DNA of 64,000 nt from Thermoanaerobaculales bacterium (GTDB taxonomy: Bacteria; Acidobacteriota; Thermoanaerobaculia; Thermoanaerobaculales; Sulfomarinibacteraceae). Of the stretch, positions 58,750-64,000 are shown piece after piece. The position numbers and the translations under genes are program-made. The stretch spans positions 59,891-123,890 of the forward strand of contig JARFRM010000288.1 of NCBI GenBank assembly GCA_029287235.1, in the 5' to 3' direction. Position 1 is the stretch's first letter; the number at the start of each line of letters is the position of its first letter. Below the pieces are notes generated by a model, which saw only the letters and a program-made list of their open reading frames with translations, made no database searches and was not told the DNA's origin.

Positions 58750-61503
58750 GTGATGTCGATGAGAACGTGGCTCGTCGTATGGACCCTGGCCGGGTGCGTG
58801 ATCAGTCCGGCCGCCGGTTCGGTTGAGCCGGCCGCCGGGTTCGATCTCGAGATCCGGTCGTTTCGGATCGAGACTCCGATCGAGGCCGCGACGACCCAGA
58901 CCATCGATCTCGAGGTGCGCAACCGGGGCGAGGTCTCCTGGTCGTCGGATCTCGGATTCGCCGTCGCCTACCACTGGTTTGGAGCCGATGGTGAGATCGT
59001 GGTCTGGGACGGTGTCCGCAGCCCGTTGATCGAGCCCCTCGGGCCGGGAGAAGACCGGGTTGTTGAAGCGACTCTCCGGAGCCCGGAAAGGGCCGGTGAG
59101 TATCTTCTCCAGTGGGACGTGGTTCAGGAAGGTCGCTTGTGGGTCTCGGAGGTGGATCCGTCCCCCGTTGATCTCGAGCCGGTCACCGTGGTTGCAACTC
59201 ACGCCTTCTCACTGTCTCGGGTGGAGACTCCGAGGGTACTTATTTCCGGGGGCGAACGAAGTACCGGAGTGGTCGTGCGCAACGATGGGACGCGAGCCTG
59301 GCCGGACGATGGGTCGGTTGCCTTCGCCTCCCACTGGCGGACCGTGGAAGGCGAGGTGGTGCTCTGGGAGGGCCACCGGACCCCGTTGACGAGACCGGTG
59401 GAACCGGGCGAGTCAGTCGAGCTCGAAGTGTTGGTCGTGGCGCCACCGTCTGCCGGTCGCATCGCCCTGCAGTGGGATATGGTGGACGAGGGGGTGTGCT
59501 GGTTCTCGGAGCACGACCCCAGCCCCGAGCCCGCCGTCGTGATCCTGGTTCTTCCCGCCACCGTCGTCACTCCCATCATGTGGGCCGTCCTGGTTGCCGT
59601 GGCGGCGATCGCCGCGTTTCCCGGCCGGTGGACGCGTTTCGCGGCCGGGTGGGCGGTGGCCGATATCATCTGGTGTCTTGCCGCCGTCATCCTCAAGCAG
59701 GGGTGGGTCCTCGGTGGCGCCGGCCTCTCCTTTTCGACCGCCGGCGGGTGGTTCACGTGCGCCACCGCGGCGCTCATCGGCTCGAGTCTGATGCTTTTGC
59801 CCGAGCGACTTCGTCCATGGTTGTCTTGGATAACAGCAGCGGTGGTGACGGCGGTCCTCTTCGTCGATCTCATCCACGAACGGTTCTTCGGCGATCTGGT
59901 GTCGCTGGCGGCTCTCCAATCCGCCGGTCAGCTCGACAGGGTTGGGCCCAGCGTGCTGTCTCTCCTCGAGCCCGGCGATCTCTGGTTCTGGGCCGATCTT
60001 CCGGCTGCGTTGCTGCTGGTCTGGGCGGTGAGTCGGATCCCGTCTGGGTTGGTGAGGTGCCGGCGTCTCGCGGCGGTGTTCGGGTTGGCCGTCGTTGGTT
60101 GCGGCGCCGTCGGCATTTTATGCTTGCGTGGAGCGCCGGTTTCTCTCCGCCAGGTCTTCCATACGACCGAGCTGGCTCGTCAGATCGGTGTGCTCAACCT
60201 CCACGCCTCGGATCTCGGGGGAAGCGTGGTGCGGGGCATCGCGCGGCCCGGACTCGACGAAGGAAAGGTGCTCGCCATCGAGACCTACTTCCATGATCGG
60301 CGAGGAATGAGGGCCGGATCGGGGCCTTTCTTCGGCGCCGCCCGAGGCCGTAATCTGATCATGATCCAGGTGGAATCTCTCCAGGCCTTCGTCGTCGGTT
60401 TCCGCGTCGGCGGCCGTGAGGTGACCCCCTTCCTCAACTCCTTCGCCGAGGGAAACATCTTCTTCGTCAACGTCACCGACCAAACCGAGGAGGGACGGTC
60501 TTCGGACTCGGAGCTCGCCACCCAGGTCTCGCTGTTGCCGCCCGATCGGGGAGCTGCCGCCTTCCTGTATGCAGACAATGACTACAGCGGTCTTGCGTCG
60601 ATTTTGGCCGAGCACGGCTACGAGACCATGTCCGCGGTGCCCTTCGATGGCTCTTTCTGGAACCGGCGCACAACGCACCGGGCCTACGGCTACGAGCGCA
60701 GCCTCTTTGTCGAGGACTTCGGCCCCGGAGAGGAAATCGGCTGGGGCCTCAACGACCGGGCCTTCCTGTCCCAGGCCGTCACTCGTCTGGCCGAACTTCG
60801 CGAGCCCTGGTGCGCGTATCTTCTGACCCTGTCTCTCCACCATCCATTTGACGGGTTTCCGGATCACCTGAAGCTGCTCGACATCGGTGACTGGGAAGGA
60901 ACCCCCTTCGGAAACTACCTTCACACCATGCACCACTTCGACCGCGCTCTCGCCGACTTTGTCGCCAACCTCGATGGAGCGGGCCTCGGCAACCGGACTG
61001 CGCTCGCCCTGTGGGGCGACCACGATGCCGGTTTCGAGTGGCGGTCGGAGATCGCCGCCGCCATGGGAGAGACCCACGACGCCGCCGGTTGGTATCTGAG
61101 CCAGCGGGTGCCGCTTCTGATCCGGGTGCCCGATATCGAGGTTCCGCCCGAGGCCCGGGAGTTGCCGGCGGGTCACGTCGATGTTGCGCCCACTCTGCTC
61201 GCCCTTCTCGGGGTGGATCCGGCGCCGTATGCTTTCACGGGCCGGAATCTCCTCGGTTCGCCAGGACCGGGGCCGGTGGTCGGTGAGTACCGGTGTTGGC
61301 GTGATGAGTCCCACCTTTTCCTTCGCCGCGGGCCGCAGCTGAGCGATGGTGAGTGCATCGAGCTTGCAACGATGACAGAGGTCGGCAGCGAGGCGTGTGC
61401 GGCGAGCTTCGAGGCGGCCCGGAGCGAGGTTGAAATATCGCATCTGCTGCTCGAGCACGACCTTCAGCAAAAACTTCGTAAATCGTTGGCGAAGCGACCT
61501 TGA
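58750..61503 (+). CDS. LTA synthase-like membrane sulfatase with two tandem N-terminal Ig-like domains
   Basis: Two repeats ending [20 protein letters not shown] and [22 protein letters not shown] bundle; [61 protein letters not shown]. Confidence 0.82.
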   Translation: MMSMRTWLVVWTLAGCVISPAAGSVEPAAGFDLEIRSFRIETPIEAATTQTIDLEVRNRGEVSWSSDLGFAVAYHWFGADGEIVVWDGVRSPLIEPLGPGEDRVVEATLRSPERAGEYLLQWDVVQEGRLWVSEVDPSPVDLEPVTVVATHAFSLSRVETPRVLISGGERSTGVVVRNDGTRAWPDDGSVAFASHWRTVEGEVVLWEGHRTPLTRPVEPGESVELEVLVVAPPSAGRIALQWDMVDEGVCWFSEHDPSPEPAVVILVLPATVVTPIMWAVLVAVAAIAAFPGRWTRFAAGWAVADIIWCLAAVILKQGWVLGGAGLSFSTAGGWFTCATAALIGSSLMLLPERLRPWLSWITAAVVTAVLFVDLIHERFFGDLVSLAALQSAGQLDRVGPSVLSLLEPGDLWFWADLPAALLLVWAVSRIPSGLVRCRRLAAVFGLAVVGCGAVGILCLRGAPVSLRQVFHTTELARQIGVLNLHASDLGGSVVRGIARPGLDEGKVLAIETYFHDRRGMRAGSGPFFGAARGRNLIMIQVESLQAFVVGFRVGGREVTPFLNSFAEGNIFFVNVTDQTEEGRSSDSELATQVSLLPPDRGAAAFLYADNDYSGLASILAEHGYETMSAVPFDGSFWNRRTTHRAYGYERSLFVEDFGPGEEIGWGLNDRAFLSQAVTRLAELREPWCAYLLTLSLHHPFDGFPDHLKLLDIGDWEGTPFGNYLHTMHHFDRALADFVANLDGAGLGNRTALALWGDHDAGFEWRSEIAAAMGETHDAAGWYLSQRVPLLIRVPDIEVPPEARELPAGHVDVAPTLLALLGVDPAPYAFTGRNLLGSPGPGPVVGEYRCWRDESHLFLRRGPQLSDGECIELATMTEVGSEACAASFEAARSEVEISHLLLEHDLQQKLRKSLAKRP

Positions 61504-61570
61504 CGCGTCGCCCTCCCGGCCCTACGATGAAGCGGTCCCACCACGCTGCATTCTGCAGAAGGAGATCCTC

Positions 61571-62593
61571 ATGAGTCCCGAAAAAGACGACAAACTCAAG
61601 GCGTTGGAGACGGCGATCGGTCAGATCGAGCGTCAGTTCGGCAAGGGCGCGGTCATGCGGCTGGGAGAGAGGCCGAAGATCCGAGTCAATGTCATTCCCA
61701 CCGGTTCCATCGCCCTCGATGCCGCTCTCGGTGTCGGTGGCATGCCCAAGGGCCGGGTGGTCGAGGTCTACGGCCCCGAATCGTCGGGCAAGACCACCCT
61801 CGCGTTGCACATCATTGCCAACGCACAGGCGGCCGGGGGACTGGCGGCCTTCATCGACGCCGAGCATGCCCTTGATCCCGAGTACGCGAACAACCTCGGG
61901 GTCAACCTTGACGAGTTGCTGATCTCGCAGCCGGATTTCGGCGAGCAGGCGTTGGAGATCACAGAGACCCTGATTCGCTCGAACTCGGTGGATGTGGTGG
62001 TCATCGACTCGGTTGCGGCGCTGGTGCCCCGAACCGAGCTCGAAGGCGACATGGGCGACGCGGTGGTCGGTCTGCAGGCTCGACTCATGTCTCAGGCCCT
62101 GCGCAAGCTCGCCGGGATCGTTTCCAAGTCGAACACCTGCCTCGTCTTCATCAATCAGATTCGAGAGAAGATCGGGGTCATGTTCGGCAGTCCCGAGACC
62201 ACCAGCGGTGGCCGGGCCCTCAAGTTCTACTCGTCGGTCCGGGTCGATATTCGGCGGATCGCATCCATCAAAAAGGGTGACCAGGTCATCGGCAACCGGA
62301 CCAAGGCCAAGGTGGCCAAGAACAAAGTTGCGGCGCCGTTCAAAATTGCCGAGTTCGACATTCTCTACGGCGAAGGCATCTCCGGTACCGGCGAACTTCT
62401 CGATCTCGGTGTCGAGCACCGGCTGATCCAAAAGTCCGGTTCCTGGTACTCCTACGGCGAGGAGAGAATCGGTCAGGGACGCGAGGCCGCCCGCGCCTAC
62501 CTCAAGGAACATGAGGACACCTCGGGCGAGATCGAAGTCAAGCTGCGCGAGGCGCTCGGGCTGATTCCGGGTGTGGACACTGAAGAGGACTGA
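61571..62593 (+). CDS. recA: Recombinase A
   Basis: [90 protein letters not shown]. Confidence 0.98.
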   Translation: MSPEKDDKLKALETAIGQIERQFGKGAVMRLGERPKIRVNVIPTGSIALDAALGVGGMPKGRVVEVYGPESSGKTTLALHIIANAQAAGGLAAFIDAEHALDPEYANNLGVNLDELLISQPDFGEQALEITETLIRSNSVDVVVIDSVAALVPRTELEGDMGDAVVGLQARLMSQALRKLAGIVSKSNTCLVFINQIREKIGVMFGSPETTSGGRALKFYSSVRVDIRRIASIKKGDQVIGNRTKAKVAKNKVAAPFKIAEFDILYGEGISGTGELLDLGVEHRLIQKSGSWYSYGEERIGQGREAARAYLKEHEDTSGEIEVKLREALGLIPGVDTEED

Positions 62594-62613
62594 GCGGACA
62601 ACCACGTTTTTTC

Positions 62614-62643
62614 GGAGCCGCGGCCGGAATCGGCCGCGGCTCC
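62614..62643. repeat. Hairpin downstream of recA
   Basis: GGAGCCGCGGCC-GGAATC-GGCCGCGGCTCC, perfect 12-bp stem; T6 tract is on the 5' side only. Confidence 0.8.
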
Positions 62644-62689
62644 CGGTGGTTGGGCTATGTCGGGAGGCTGGATGAAGGTTTCGAAGATC

Positions 62690-63805
62690 ATGTTGGGCGT
62701 GCTGGCGATGCTGGCGGCGATAGGGAGCACTCACGTGATGGCTGCGGGCGACCCGCTCATCGAGCAGGATCCGGTTGTTCTGCGTTTCGTCGAGCGGGCC
62801 ATCCCCTGGCACCCTGACTCATCTTTCAGAGTGGTGGCCGACGATCGTCGACAGACACCTTCCGGGTCGTACCGGATCGTGAGGGTGTCACGGACCTGCG
62901 ACAACAAGATTCTCACGGGTGAGCCCTCGGTGGTCATCGACGAGGTGACCGGCCTCGCCTATCTCGGCAGCGTCGGTGAGCTCCCTTTCCAACAGTCGGG
63001 TGCGGCTCCGCGGTCGCTTCGGTCGTTCCTCGAGGGTTTTCTCCCGGAAGTCCTCCAACAAAATATGAACATGAGGGTCCGGGTGAGTTGGGATGAACCT
63101 GAGGGGTCGACCTCCGGCGCGATCATCCCTTTCAACCTCATGGTGGAGACCGGTTACGGCGAGTTCGCCAAACCGACCGCCGTGACCTCCGACGGCAGCT
63201 ACCTCATCATGGGGGCGGGAATGCCCTTGGATGGTGATCCGGTGGCCATTCGCCGGGCGCTCTTCGACGAAAGCGATTTCGTGGTCTGGGACCACAACGG
63301 CGGTGACAAGACTTCCGTCGAGATCGTCGAGTTCTCGGACCTCGAGTGTCCGGCGTGCAAGGCCAAGTGGTCGATGGTCAAACGGGTGCTGGAAGCCAAC
63401 AGCGGTGCGGTCAGGCACGGCATGGTCAGCTTTCCCCTGACCTCCATCCACCCATGGGCGTTCCGGGCCTCATCCGCGACCTGGTGTATTGGCGAGCTCG
63501 ACGGGAAGCAGTTGATTCCCTTCAAGGAGCTCTTCTACGATCTTCAGCGCGAGATGGAAGTCCGCCTCGTCACCCAGACCTCGGTTGACTTCGTGGCCGG
63601 CCAGGGCCTCGACGAAACGCTCTTCCGTGGCTGTTATCTGCGGAACGCCTCCCTGGCGGCCGTTCATTCACAGCTCGCTCTCGGCCATCAGGTGGGGGTC
63701 AACGCCACACCAACCTACTTCGTCAACGGTTGGATGATCCAGATGCCCGGTGAGGAGTGGTTTCCGGACCTCATTGCCCGTCTCGCGCGGGGTGAAGAGC
63801 CCTGA
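62690..63805 (+). CDS. DsbA-family thiol:disulfide oxidoreductase/thioredoxin-fold secreted protein
   Basis: Signal peptide; VEIVEFSDLECPACKAKWSMVKRVLEAN (CPAC active site); HQVGVNATPTYFVNGWMI (cis-Pro). Confidence 0.85.
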   Translation: MLGVLAMLAAIGSTHVMAAGDPLIEQDPVVLRFVERAIPWHPDSSFRVVADDRRQTPSGSYRIVRVSRTCDNKILTGEPSVVIDEVTGLAYLGSVGELPFQQSGAAPRSLRSFLEGFLPEVLQQNMNMRVRVSWDEPEGSTSGAIIPFNLMVETGYGEFAKPTAVTSDGSYLIMGAGMPLDGDPVAIRRALFDESDFVVWDHNGGDKTSVEIVEFSDLECPACKAKWSMVKRVLEANSGAVRHGMVSFPLTSIHPWAFRASSATWCIGELDGKQLIPFKELFYDLQREMEVRLVTQTSVDFVAGQGLDETLFRGCYLRNASLAAVHSQLALGHQVGVNATPTYFVNGWMIQMPGEEWFPDLIARLARGEEP

Positions 63806-64000
63806 CCCGGACTATTCATGAGCTGTCTGCTGCGACCAACGATGCATCCGCGCCAGTCGCGTTTTATAACCATTGGGTGGTCAAACAACAGTAGAGTTAG
63901 CCACCGCGCCCCAAAGTGAGAAAAAGCGACAGGCAACCGCGCCCCCTTTCCCACGCGACCAAACCAAAAGAAAAGTACGGGCACCAAGCTCAGACCCCAC

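Overview
This is a 64 kb high-GC bacterial chromosome segment, almost entirely coding. I infer Acidobacteriota, possibly Thermoanaerobaculia-like, from the Oar-type TonB receptor, Gld-type ABC operon and DGFESG-type C-terminal motifs; this is not proven. It carries housekeeping genes (dnaG-rpoD, radA, dnaB, aroB, aroC, carAB, lon-nrdR, pcnB-ligA, recA), two tRNAs, secreted and envelope proteins (C25-like peptidase, TonB receptor, 5'-nucleotidase, S9 peptidase, repeat-domain adhesin-like protein, LtaS-like sulfatase, DsbA-like and Skp-like proteins), a Phd/ParE-like toxin-antitoxin pair and a cluster of regulators with no histidine kinase. I found no CRISPR array, prophage or transposase gene. 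The most unusual content is non-coding. (1) There are three copies of an exactly 167-bp, near-perfect palindromic element with ~20-bp terminal inverted repeats. All lie at or just after + strand stop codons, and one copy shows covarying arm sequences. (2) A (GGGATC)n-type G-quadruplex-prone repeat lies just upstream of dnaB. (3) Several intergenic regions hold quasi-periodic 6-9 bp phrase repeats (GCAAAG, CACGAAGA, ATCTGCG, GAACTGT, ACCATCGC, AGCTAAC) that recur across the window. All assignments come from reading the sequence and translations; no database search was run.
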